From contig PAAX01000021.1 in the NCBI GenBank assembly GCA_002698995.1, positions 1 through 32,522 on the forward strand: a stretch of DNA of 32,522 bases. The letters run 5' to 3'. The notes under the pieces are model-generated. The model was not told the DNA's origin and did not search any database. It saw only the letters and a program-made list of their open reading frames with translations. Position numbers and translations under genes: made by a program. The DNA is from Ignavibacteriota bacterium (GTDB taxonomy: Bacteria > Bacteroidota > Ignavibacteria > Ignavibacteriales > Melioribacteraceae). Positions 14,899 through 22,191 of this stretch are shown here, one piece after another; the stretch's first letter is position 1; every line of letters begins with the position of its first letter.

Positions 14899-16114
14899 TA
14901 TTATAGTATTTATTTTAACTTATTATCTGCTACTTCCATTTATTCAAAAGATTGATAAAACACATAATCTAGGATTATCATATCTTGATGAATTATTGTA
15001 TTTATATATTATTTGGAAATACATTTCTTTAAGAAAAATAAAACATGATACATCCATTTATTTAATTTTATTCATGCTGTATCTATTTGTATCGATTTAT
15101 ATTAATACTTTACCAATTTCACACATAATTCAAATATTTTTATATCTAAAATTCTGGATATTTTTTCTTTATTTTTATAATCTACAATTTGATGACAAAC
15201 TAATTATATTAAATAAGTTCAATAAAGTTATAAATGTAGTATTTAATTTAGTAGTTATCTTCATTGTATTTGAAATAATGTTTCCAAAAATATTTCCATT
15301 TCTGTTTGGTTTCGATAAGGAAAATAGAGGTTTATTTAATTTCTATTTGACCTCTTTTTTTGGTCACAGAACAAGTTTTGCTCAATTCATAATCTTTTAT
15401 TTTGTATTTAAGTTTTATTATGCTTCGATTATAAACAAAACAAATATTAAATTAAATTTTAACTATATGTTGTCATTTTTGTTGATATTTCTATCATATT
15501 CACGTAAAGAATTTGTTGCATTGCTTTACTTTTTATTTTTTTTCCCATACAGTAATTTTTCAAACAAAATTAAATTTTTATATGCCCTTCCTATTGTGGT
15601 GATTCTATCATATGGTTATCTTTATAATACTATGGACGATTTAATGAAAGATACATTTTCTGAAGATTATAATAGAGTGACGATGATAAAGGTTGCTGAA
15701 GAGATTTTATTGGATAATTTACCATTAGGAACTGGCCCAGGTACTTTTGGTTCACAAATGTCAGAAAAGTTCATGAAAATATATGATGAGTATAATGTTG
15801 GAAAATATATGCTAGGTTATGTGGAAGGTAGATCTTTCATTTATGACATATTTTTAATCTCTTTTTTTGTTGAAGTAGGAATTGGTATTGTATTTTTAAT
15901 TATAATGTTATTAAAAATATATTATTTAAATAAAGGTAATATTAATATTGCTAGTTATATTGTTAATTTTCTGTTAGTATCTACTATTTTAATTGGTTTA
16001 ATATCACCAGTTTTAATGAATAGCTATGGAATACTTGTATTTTCTTTTATTGGCACAATAGTTAATCTAGATGAAAATAAATTAATTATCGGCACTAATA
16101 AAAACAAAAAATAA
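14882..16114 (+). CDS. wzy: O-antigen polymerase/ligase family protein (Wzy-like)
   Basis: A 410-residue integral membrane protein with about 10-11 hydrophobic segments and a large periplasmic-type loop. LPLGTGPGTFGSQ (residues 280-292) is the G-x-G-x-G-x-F pattern seen in Wzy/WaaL proteins, and the loop before it carries charged residues (DLMKDTFSEDYNRVTM). Wzy joins flipped repeat units into polymer on the periplasmic side. It overlaps the upstream transferase gene by 17 bp. WaaL ligase is the alternative, but its place inside the cluster next to wzx favours polymerase. Confidence 0.78.
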   Translation: MKKNLNIIVFILTYYLLLPFIQKIDKTHNLGLSYLDELLYLYIIWKYISLRKIKHDTSIYLILFMLYLFVSIYINTLPISHIIQIFLYLKFWIFFLYFYNLQFDDKLIILNKFNKVINVVFNLVVIFIVFEIMFPKIFPFLFGFDKENRGLFNFYLTSFFGHRTSFAQFIIFYFVFKFYYASIINKTNIKLNFNYMLSFLLIFLSYSRKEFVALLYFLFFFPYSNFSNKIKFLYALPIVVILSYGYLYNTMDDLMKDTFSEDYNRVTMIKVAEEILLDNLPLGTGPGTFGSQMSEKFMKIYDEYNVGKYMLGYVEGRSFIYDIFLISFFVEVGIGIVFLIIMLLKIYYLNKGNINIASYIVNFLLVSTILIGLISPVLMNSYGILVFSFIGTIVNLDENKLIIGTNKNKK

Positions 16115-16126
16115 ATTGTATCAAAG

Positions 16127-16642
16127 ATGATTAAAAAAATTAATTTATTCATTTATTATTTGATTGGTTCAAAAATGCCTTCATCATTTTTCCCAATGGG
16201 GTATTTTTTCAATTATTTAAGAACATTTTTGCTAAAAAGTATTATTAAAATTGGTTCAAATAATAAAATTCAACCTAATGTATACATTGGAAAGGGCAAG
16301 AATATTAAAATTGGTTCTTTTTGCCAAATCAATGAAAGAGTAAGGTTAATAGATGTGGAAATTGGTGATTTTGTTATGATTGCACCAGGTGCACAACTAG
16401 TCGGCGGTAAAACTCATATTTATTCGGATACGAAAATTCCAATGATTTTACAAGGTGAAGAATATAAAGGTAAAATAATTATTGAAGATGATGTATGGAT
16501 CGGGTTGAATGTAATAATTCTACCGGGTATCAGGATTTGCAAAGGTAGCATTATAGGTGCAAATTCAGTTGTTACCAAAAATGTTTCTCCGTATTCCATA
16601 GTTGGTGGTAATCCAGCAAGATTAATAAAGGTTAGAAAATGA
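16127..16642 (+). CDS. Left-handed beta-helix O-acetyltransferase
   Basis: The 171 residues start with a hydrophobic or amphipathic segment, then hexapeptide repeats ([LIV]-G-x4: VYIGKGKNIKIGSFCQI, VEIGDFVMIAPGAQLVGG) and the usual C-terminal block IIIEDDVWIGLNVIILPGIRI, then IIGANSVVTKNVSPYSIVGGNPAR. This is the WbbJ/CysE-type acetyltransferase family, which forms trimers and uses acetyl-CoA. It probably acetylates a hydroxyl on a repeat-unit sugar. The stop overlaps the next start (ATGA at 16639-16642). Confidence 0.85.
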   Translation: MIKKINLFIYYLIGSKMPSSFFPMGYFFNYLRTFLLKSIIKIGSNNKIQPNVYIGKGKNIKIGSFCQINERVRLIDVEIGDFVMIAPGAQLVGGKTHIYSDTKIPMILQGEEYKGKIIIEDDVWIGLNVIILPGIRICKGSIIGANSVVTKNVSPYSIVGGNPARLIKVRK

Positions 16643-17679
16643 TTTGGTTTGATTTAGATAATACTCCACATGTCCCTTTGTTTCGTTATATTTTCAAAGA
16701 ATTTGAGTTAAGAGGAATTGATTATTTTGTCACAGCTAGAGATTTTGCCCAGACAAAAGAGCTTTTACAACTTTTTGAAATAGATAATACTTTAATTGGC
16801 AAACATGCCGGTAAAAACAAAATTAAAAAAATAGTTAATTTATTTTTAAGAGCTCATCAACTTGAAAAAGTGACTAAAGGGAAACATATAAATTTGGCTG
16901 TTTCGCATGGTTCAAGAACTCAACTTTTAACAACCAAGAAAAGAAATATTCCTTCAATATTGATGATGGATTATGAGTACACGGAAAGTAGAATTTTTAA
17001 TACTCTGGCTGATCATATTTTAGTCCCCAAATTTATTCCTGATGAAAGACTAAGTAATGCTGGGTTTAATTTAAATAAAGTAATTAGATATGGTGGCTTT
17101 AAAGAAGAAATTTATCTCAAATATTTTGCACCTGATAATAACTTTAGAAAATCTATAGACATTACAGATGATGAAATATTAATTGTCATTAGACCACCTA
17201 GTATGGTTGGTAATTATCACGATTCTAGAAGTGAGAATTATTTAGTAAATGCAATTAAATATTTGCAAGAGGATGAAAAGAATAAAATATTAATTGTAAA
17301 TAGAACTTCAACTGAAAGGAAGTTCATTGAATCACATGTTAAATTCAAGAATAATGTAAGATTCTTGGAAAAATCAGTAGATGGTTTACAATTGTTGTAT
17401 GCTGCTGATGTATCAATTTCAGGTGGTGGTACAATGAATCGTGAATCTGCCCTTTTAGGTACCAAAACTTACAGCATATTTACTGGTGGACGTCCCTATT
17501 TAGATGAATATTTAGAACAAATAGGTCGGTTAAAGTTTATTAATTCAGTTGAAGATATTTATAAAATTGAACCAAACAGGATACATGAAAAAAAAATCTT
17601 AATAAATACAGAAACAATAATTGAAGAATTAATTTATCTATTTTTAGAAATCTCTAATAAAAGAGGAACAAATTTATGA
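16639..17679 (+). CDS. DUF354 family protein, possible GT-B glycosyltransferase
   Basis: A 346-residue protein beginning MIWFDLDNTPHVPLFRYIFK, the DUF354 hallmark. VSHGSRTQLLTTKKRNIPSI lies in the first domain, and IVIRPPSMVGNYHDS and SISGGGTMNRESALLGTKTY in the second. The last motif resembles the nucleotide-sugar loop of MurG/WecB-type GT-B proteins. DUF354 genes often sit in polysaccharide loci. Its role as a transferase or epimerase-like enzyme is not established; a hexosaminuronate-related step is possible given its neighbour wbpE. ATGA and 4-bp overlaps link it to both neighbours. Confidence 0.75.
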   Translation: MIWFDLDNTPHVPLFRYIFKEFELRGIDYFVTARDFAQTKELLQLFEIDNTLIGKHAGKNKIKKIVNLFLRAHQLEKVTKGKHINLAVSHGSRTQLLTTKKRNIPSILMMDYEYTESRIFNTLADHILVPKFIPDERLSNAGFNLNKVIRYGGFKEEIYLKYFAPDNNFRKSIDITDDEILIVIRPPSMVGNYHDSRSENYLVNAIKYLQEDEKNKILIVNRTSTERKFIESHVKFKNNVRFLEKSVDGLQLLYAADVSISGGGTMNRESALLGTKTYSIFTGGRPYLDEYLEQIGRLKFINSVEDIYKIEPNRIHEKKILINTETIIEELIYLFLEISNKRGTNL

Positions 17680-18839
17680 AAATCCCTTTCCTAGATCTTA
17701 AAGCTCAGTACAATTCAATTAAAGATGAAGTTCTTCCTGCTATTAACGATGTGTTAGAAAATACTGCTTACGTATTAGGCAAGCCTGTTCAACAATTTGA
17801 AGATAATTTCGCAAAAGAACACAATGCGGCCCATTGTATTGGTGTAGGTACCGGTACAGCAGGTAATCACATGGTTTTATGGGCTCTTGGTTTGAAGCGT
17901 GGTGATGAAGTTATTATACCTGCAAATACCTTTATAGCAACTGCTTGGGGTGCTACTCTTTGCGGTGCAACTCCGGTTTTTGTGGATTGTGAACCTGATA
18001 GTTATAATATCGATCCTTCTAAAATTGTCTCTGCTATTACTAAAAAAACAAAAGCTATTGTTGCAGTTCACTTATACGGTCAGCCGGCAGATATTGATGC
18101 AATCATTGAGGCAATGACTAATGATAAATGGAATTATTTAGACAATGGTTGTTTTGAACATAAATTCAATGGTCAAAAAATATATCTTGTTGAAGATGCT
18201 GCGCAAGCTCATTTTGCAGAATACAAAGGTAAAAGAATAGGCTCTTTAAGTAAAGCTTCTTCATTTAGTTTTTATCCTGGCAAGAATCTAGGTGCTTATG
18301 GTGAAGGTGGGGCAGTAATGACTAACGACGAAGATCTTGCAGCCACATTTAAAATGATTCGTGACCATGGAGCTCAGCAGAAATATAATCATCAAATCTA
18401 TGGTCATAATTACAGAATGGAAGGTATTCAAGGAGCTGTGCTTGGTGTTAAATTAAATCATTTAGCTGAATGGACAGAGGGAAGAAGACGAGTTGCAGCC
18501 AAATATAATGAGCTGTTAAATGATGTTGAAGATATTTTACTTCCGAAAGAAATGGATTACGCAAAACATGTTTACCATCTATTTGTTATTCAAGTTAAAA
18601 ACGGTAAAAGGGATGAACTGCAAAAATATCTTGGTGATAATGGTATTGCGACTGGTCTCCATTATCCTATTCCATTGCATTTACAGCCATGCTTTGAACA
18701 CTTAGGGTATAATAAAGGGGATTTCCCTGTTTCCGAAGAACTTGCTGAACAAGGACTTTCTCTCCCAATGTTTGCTGAATTGACAGATGAACAAATTGAA
18801 TATGTAGCTTCTAAAATAAAAGAATTCTTCAAAAAGTAA
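17676..18839 (+). CDS. wbpE: UDP-3-keto-GlcNAc uronate aminotransferase (WbpE-like)
   Basis: DegT/DnrJ/EryC1 PLP transaminase of 387 residues. IPFLDLKAQYNSIKDE is the classic start; GVGTGTAGNHM is the phosphate loop; LVEDAAQAHFAEYKGKRIGS and SFSFYPGKNLGAYGEGGA carry the PLP-binding Asp and the Schiff-base Lys. In the WbpB-E pair the enzyme adds the 3-amino group to the sugar produced by WbpB. An approximately 20-residue extra loop (KWNYLDNGCFEHKFNGQK) precedes the VEDAAQ motif. A FdtB/QdtB-type 3-aminotransferase is the alternative, but WbpA, WbpB and WbpD homologues here favour WbpE. Confidence 0.88.
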   Translation: MKIPFLDLKAQYNSIKDEVLPAINDVLENTAYVLGKPVQQFEDNFAKEHNAAHCIGVGTGTAGNHMVLWALGLKRGDEVIIPANTFIATAWGATLCGATPVFVDCEPDSYNIDPSKIVSAITKKTKAIVAVHLYGQPADIDAIIEAMTNDKWNYLDNGCFEHKFNGQKIYLVEDAAQAHFAEYKGKRIGSLSKASSFSFYPGKNLGAYGEGGAVMTNDEDLAATFKMIRDHGAQQKYNHQIYGHNYRMEGIQGAVLGVKLNHLAEWTEGRRRVAAKYNELLNDVEDILLPKEMDYAKHVYHLFVIQVKNGKRDELQKYLGDNGIATGLHYPIPLHLQPCFEHLGYNKGDFPVSEELAEQGLSLPMFAELTDEQIEYVASKIKEFFKK

Positions 18840-19143
18840 GTAGAAATAGAATAATTAATATCATTTCAACCAAAGGGAGAAATCTAAGAAATTAATAAAA
18901 TTTCTCCCTCTAAATCTAAGATTAATGCAAATATTTTATTTTTTTTATTGAAAATAATTTTTTATAAAGTTATTAATTTGAATATGGCATTTAGTTATTA
19001 AGTCAAATCTAGGTGCTTAAGATTTTTTGTGCCAAAAATAATCTTCTTACAAATTTTTGAACAGGTTATCTTGCAAATTTATAGCTTTAGAAGCTTTGAG
19101 TAAATCAATCGTTTGAAGTGATTTTGGTTATTAGTAATATTTT
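18840..19143. other. 304-bp gene-free gap with a stem-loop
   Basis: The gap separates wbpE from the initiating transferase. AGGGAGAAAT (18874-18883) pairs with ATTTCTCCCT (18900-18909), a perfect 10-bp stem with a 16-nt loop. There is no long T-run after it, so it may be an attenuator or processing site rather than an intrinsic terminator. The rest is AT-rich with no recognised promoter or repeat family; it is long enough to hold a promoter for the last four genes. Confidence 0.6.
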
Positions 19144-20583
19144 ATGATAAAACTCCCCAAATACAAGTATATTTTTGCTTTGCTGGATTTGATCCTGGTA
19201 AATATATCACTTTATTTATCTGTTTATTTTGTTGAATTATATCAGAATAAAATAATTGTTACTCGGCTTTCTATTGAAGAAATTGTTATATTCTCTTTAG
19301 TCAGCCTTACTTTTACATTTATTTTCCAATCAAATAATTTATACAAAATTCATCTAATTTACGGTAAAACATCTCAATTAACTGCTATAATTCGCTCCTT
19401 CTTTTACGGTGATATAATCTTAATTTTGCTCTCATTTTTCTTTAAAGTAAGATTCATCATAGATTCAAGACTTTTTATACTGTTTTTTACTCTTGTTGGA
19501 TTAATGTTGTTTTTAATTTTTAGAATAATGCTAGCAAGAAAAATAATTAGAAAGTATTTTAAAGTTACAACCAACAGAAAAAATATCCTTATAATAGGGG
19601 GTGGGCGTGCTGGAATTTTGATGGCAACTAAAATACTTTTTGAAGATGATCTAAATTATAATTTGATTGGATTTATTGATGATAATATTAAAACAGGTAC
19701 AGAACTTATTGCTCAAAAGAGTATATTAGGCTCTGTTAAAGAACTCGTTAATATTGTAGAAGTTAATAAAATTGATGAAGTAATTATCGCTATTGATAAT
19801 ATTGAATATAACAGATTAATTCAAATTCTTGAAGAATGTAATAAATCCAACGTAAATACAAAAATTATTTCAGAATTGTTTCAAGTGGTTAGTAAAAAAA
19901 TAGATATAGAAAAATATGCTGAAACTCCTTTAGTAGAAGTCAGTCCAAGAATTAATGCTGCATTTAATAGCACTTTAAAGAGAATAGTTGATATTATCCT
20001 TTCAATTATTGGTATTATTTTGCTATCTCCTTTTCTTACTCTAGTAGCAGTATTAATAAAGCTTACTTCAAAAGGTCCAATTTTTTATACTCATACTCGT
20101 ATTGGATTAAATGGCAAACCTTTTGAGTTCTATAAATTCAGATCTATGACTATCAGTAATGATGATGATTCCGATAGAAAAAAGGCAATGGCAGCATTTA
20201 TTAAAGAGGGTAAAACACAAAGTGAAAATGGTACAAAAATAATTAATGAAGCGAGAGTTACTCAAATTGGAAAATTTATTCGAAAAACTTCTATCGATGA
20301 GCTGCCACAGCTTCTTAATGTTATAAAAGGGGATATGAGCCTTGTTGGTCCTCGACCTTGTTTACCATATGAATATGAACTATACGACGAATGGCAGAAA
20401 AAAAGATTTAGTGTTTTACCTGGTTGCACTGGTGTATGGCAGGTTTTTGGTCGGACTCAAGTATCTTTCAAAGATTCTGTTGTTCTTGATTTGTATTATG
20501 TTAGTAATATGACTCCATGGCTGGACTTACAGTTAATTATTAAAACAATACCTGTAATGCTCTTGGCTAAAGGTGGAAAATAA
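19144..20583 (+). CDS. Undecaprenyl-phosphate sugar phosphotransferase
   Basis: A 479-residue polyprenyl glycosylphosphotransferase of the WbaP/WcaJ type. There are four N-terminal membrane helices (about 7-130), a Rossmann-like domain starting ILIIGGGRAGILMATKI, a fifth membrane segment (IVDIILSIIGIILLSPFLTL), and the catalytic C-terminus with GPIFYTHTRIG, FEFYKFRSM, TSIDELPQLLNVIKGDMSLV and GPRP, and GCTGVWQVFGR. It starts each repeat unit by putting a sugar-1-phosphate on undecaprenyl phosphate. The likely donor is a UDP-sugar such as a GlcNAc derivative; sequence does not fix which. Confidence 0.92.
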   Translation: MIKLPKYKYIFALLDLILVNISLYLSVYFVELYQNKIIVTRLSIEEIVIFSLVSLTFTFIFQSNNLYKIHLIYGKTSQLTAIIRSFFYGDIILILLSFFFKVRFIIDSRLFILFFTLVGLMLFLIFRIMLARKIIRKYFKVTTNRKNILIIGGGRAGILMATKILFEDDLNYNLIGFIDDNIKTGTELIAQKSILGSVKELVNIVEVNKIDEVIIAIDNIEYNRLIQILEECNKSNVNTKIISELFQVVSKKIDIEKYAETPLVEVSPRINAAFNSTLKRIVDIILSIIGIILLSPFLTLVAVLIKLTSKGPIFYTHTRIGLNGKPFEFYKFRSMTISNDDDSDRKKAMAAFIKEGKTQSENGTKIINEARVTQIGKFIRKTSIDELPQLLNVIKGDMSLVGPRPCLPYEYELYDEWQKKRFSVLPGCTGVWQVFGRTQVSFKDSVVLDLYYVSNMTPWLDLQLIIKTIPVMLLAKGGK

Positions 20584-20603
20584 AGAAAACTAATGAGGTG
20601 AAA

Positions 20604-21605
20604 ATGAAAGTTGGTATTTTAGGACTCGGTTATTGGGGTCCAAATTTAGTTAGGAATTTTCTTAGTAATAAGCAGATTACTAAAGTCTATGGTTGCGATG
20701 CTAATTCAAAAAGAACTGATTTAATCAGCCAGAAATTTCCGGGTGTTGAAACTTTTAACAATTACGACTCTTTATTAAAGTCTGATGTCGATATTATTGC
20801 TATAGCAACTCCGGTCGATACTCACTTTAAATTCGCAAAAGAAGCTCTTGAATCAGGAAGACATATTTGGGTAGAAAAACCATTTACTTCAACATCAGAG
20901 CAGGCTAAAGAATTGCTCGAAATTGCAGAAGTAAAAAATCTTAAAATATTTGTGGATCATACATTTATTTATACCGGTGCAGTCCAAAAAATTAGAGAAT
21001 TAATTGATCATGGAGAATTAGGAAAAATTAGATATTTTGATTCTGTTAGAATTAACTTGGGTCTTTTTCAGCATGACGTAAATGTTATTTGGGATCTTGC
21101 CCCTCATGATTTGTCAATTATGTTTTATACTATGCCCGGCTTAACTCCAAAAGCTGTGGCAGCTAATGGTATTGCAAATTATTACCAGCATGAAAATGTC
21201 GCCCACTTATCAGTTTACTTTGAAGAAAATTGCTTTGCCCATTTTCATGTAAATTGGACATCACCTGTTAAGATTAGAAGAATGCTTCTTGGTGGTGATA
21301 AAAAAATGTGTGTTTTTGATGATATGGAAAATTTTGAAAAAATAAAAATATACGATAGTGGTGTTGAAATGAATTCTAAAGAAAAAATTCATGAGGCTTT
21401 GGTTCAATATCGTATTGGAGATATGTATTCCCCTAAAGTAAACAGTACTGAAGCTCTTTCACTCGGTGTTTCTGAATTTTTAACCGCAATAAATGAGAAT
21501 AGAAATCCTTTAACTTCTGGATATGATGGACTCAATGTTGTTCGAATTCTTGAAGCAAGTGATTTATCAATTAAAAAACATGGTCAATTAATAGAATTGA
21601 AATAG
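20604..21605 (+). CDS. wbpB: UDP-GlcNAc-uronate 3-dehydrogenase (WbpB-like)
   Basis: Gfo/Idh/MocA-family NAD(H) oxidoreductase of 333 residues. VGILGLGYWGPNLVRNF is the dinucleotide site, IIAIATPVDTHFKFAKEALESG the family signature, and WVEKPFTSTSEQA contains the conserved EKP. WbpB oxidises C3 of UDP-GlcNAc uronic acid, working with WbpE, and regenerates NAD+ with 2-oxoglutarate in known systems. ATG 20604 follows GAGGTG (20595-20600), a good ribosome site; GTG 20598 is part of that site, so I rejected it as the start. Confidence 0.88.
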   Translation: MKVGILGLGYWGPNLVRNFLSNKQITKVYGCDANSKRTDLISQKFPGVETFNNYDSLLKSDVDIIAIATPVDTHFKFAKEALESGRHIWVEKPFTSTSEQAKELLEIAEVKNLKIFVDHTFIYTGAVQKIRELIDHGELGKIRYFDSVRINLGLFQHDVNVIWDLAPHDLSIMFYTMPGLTPKAVAANGIANYYQHENVAHLSVYFEENCFAHFHVNWTSPVKIRRMLLGGDKKMCVFDDMENFEKIKIYDSGVEMNSKEKIHEALVQYRIGDMYSPKVNSTEALSLGVSEFLTAINENRNPLTSGYDGLNVVRILEASDLSIKKHGQLIELK

Positions 21606-21613
21606 GAAAATTT

Positions 21614-22081
21614 ATGGAAAAGAAGAATATAAATAATGTCAAAATGGGTAAAGATGTAAAAATATTTGATTTTGTTAATTTATATGGCTGTGAAATAGGG
21701 GATGGAACAAAAGTTGGAACTTTTGTAGAAATTCAAAAGGGTGCAACCATAGGGAAGAATTGTAAAATATCTTCTCATTCATTCATTTGTGAAGGCGTGC
21801 ATATTGACGATAACTGTTTTATTGGTCATAATGTTACTTTCATCAATGATAAATTTCCTAGAGCTACTAATCCTGATGGTTCTATGCAGACAGAAGCCGA
21901 TTGGAAATTAGAAGAGACCTTTATTAAAAAGGGTGTAAGCGTAGGCTCCTCTTCTACGATTTTATGTGGTATTACTATTGGTGAAAATTCAATCATTGGT
22001 GCTGGAGCTGTTGTGACCAAAGATGTTCCACCCAATTCTATTGTTGCAGGTGTCCCCGCTAAAATAATTAAAAAACTATAA
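21614..22081 (+). CDS. wbpD: UDP-3-amino-GlcNAc-uronate N-acetyltransferase (WbpD-like)
   Basis: A 155-residue left-handed beta-helix acetyltransferase with hexapeptide turns (VNLYGCEIGDGTKVGTFVEI, GATIGKNCKISSHSFI), the loop RATNPDGSMQTEADWKLEET typical of WbpD/WlbB, and the final IIGAGAVVTKDVPPNSIVAG. It acetylates the 3-amino group made by WbpE to give UDP-2,3-diacetamido-2,3-dideoxyglucuronic acid. AGGAAA lies about 5 nt before ATG 21614. It is the last gene before a strong terminator. No WbpI-type 2-epimerase is in the window, so the D-gluco form may be used directly. Confidence 0.9.
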   Translation: MEKKNINNVKMGKDVKIFDFVNLYGCEIGDGTKVGTFVEIQKGATIGKNCKISSHSFICEGVHIDDNCFIGHNVTFINDKFPRATNPDGSMQTEADWKLEETFIKKGVSVGSSSTILCGITIGENSIIGAGAVVTKDVPPNSIVAGVPAKIIKKL

Positions 22082-22088
22082 ATATCTT

Positions 22089-22113
22089 AAGCCGAGTCTG
22101 ACTCGGCTTTTTT
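22089..22113 (+). terminator. Rho-independent terminator of the polysaccharide locus
   Basis: AGCCGAGT (22090-22097) and ACTCGGCT pair as an 8-bp, GC-rich stem around a 3-nt loop, followed by a run of T residues to 22113. It lies 8 bp after the wbpD stop. Confidence 0.93.
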
Positions 22114-22191
22114 GTATCATTAATATTAATTATTATTTCTATTTTCTTTATATTCTACTTAAAAGTTAAAACAAAAAAGAAAGCTAATTTC

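Noticed and set aside
18874-18909. Stem-loop after wbpE as an intrinsic terminator
   Set aside because: The stem is good but no T-run follows, and the same pathway continues downstream on the same strand.
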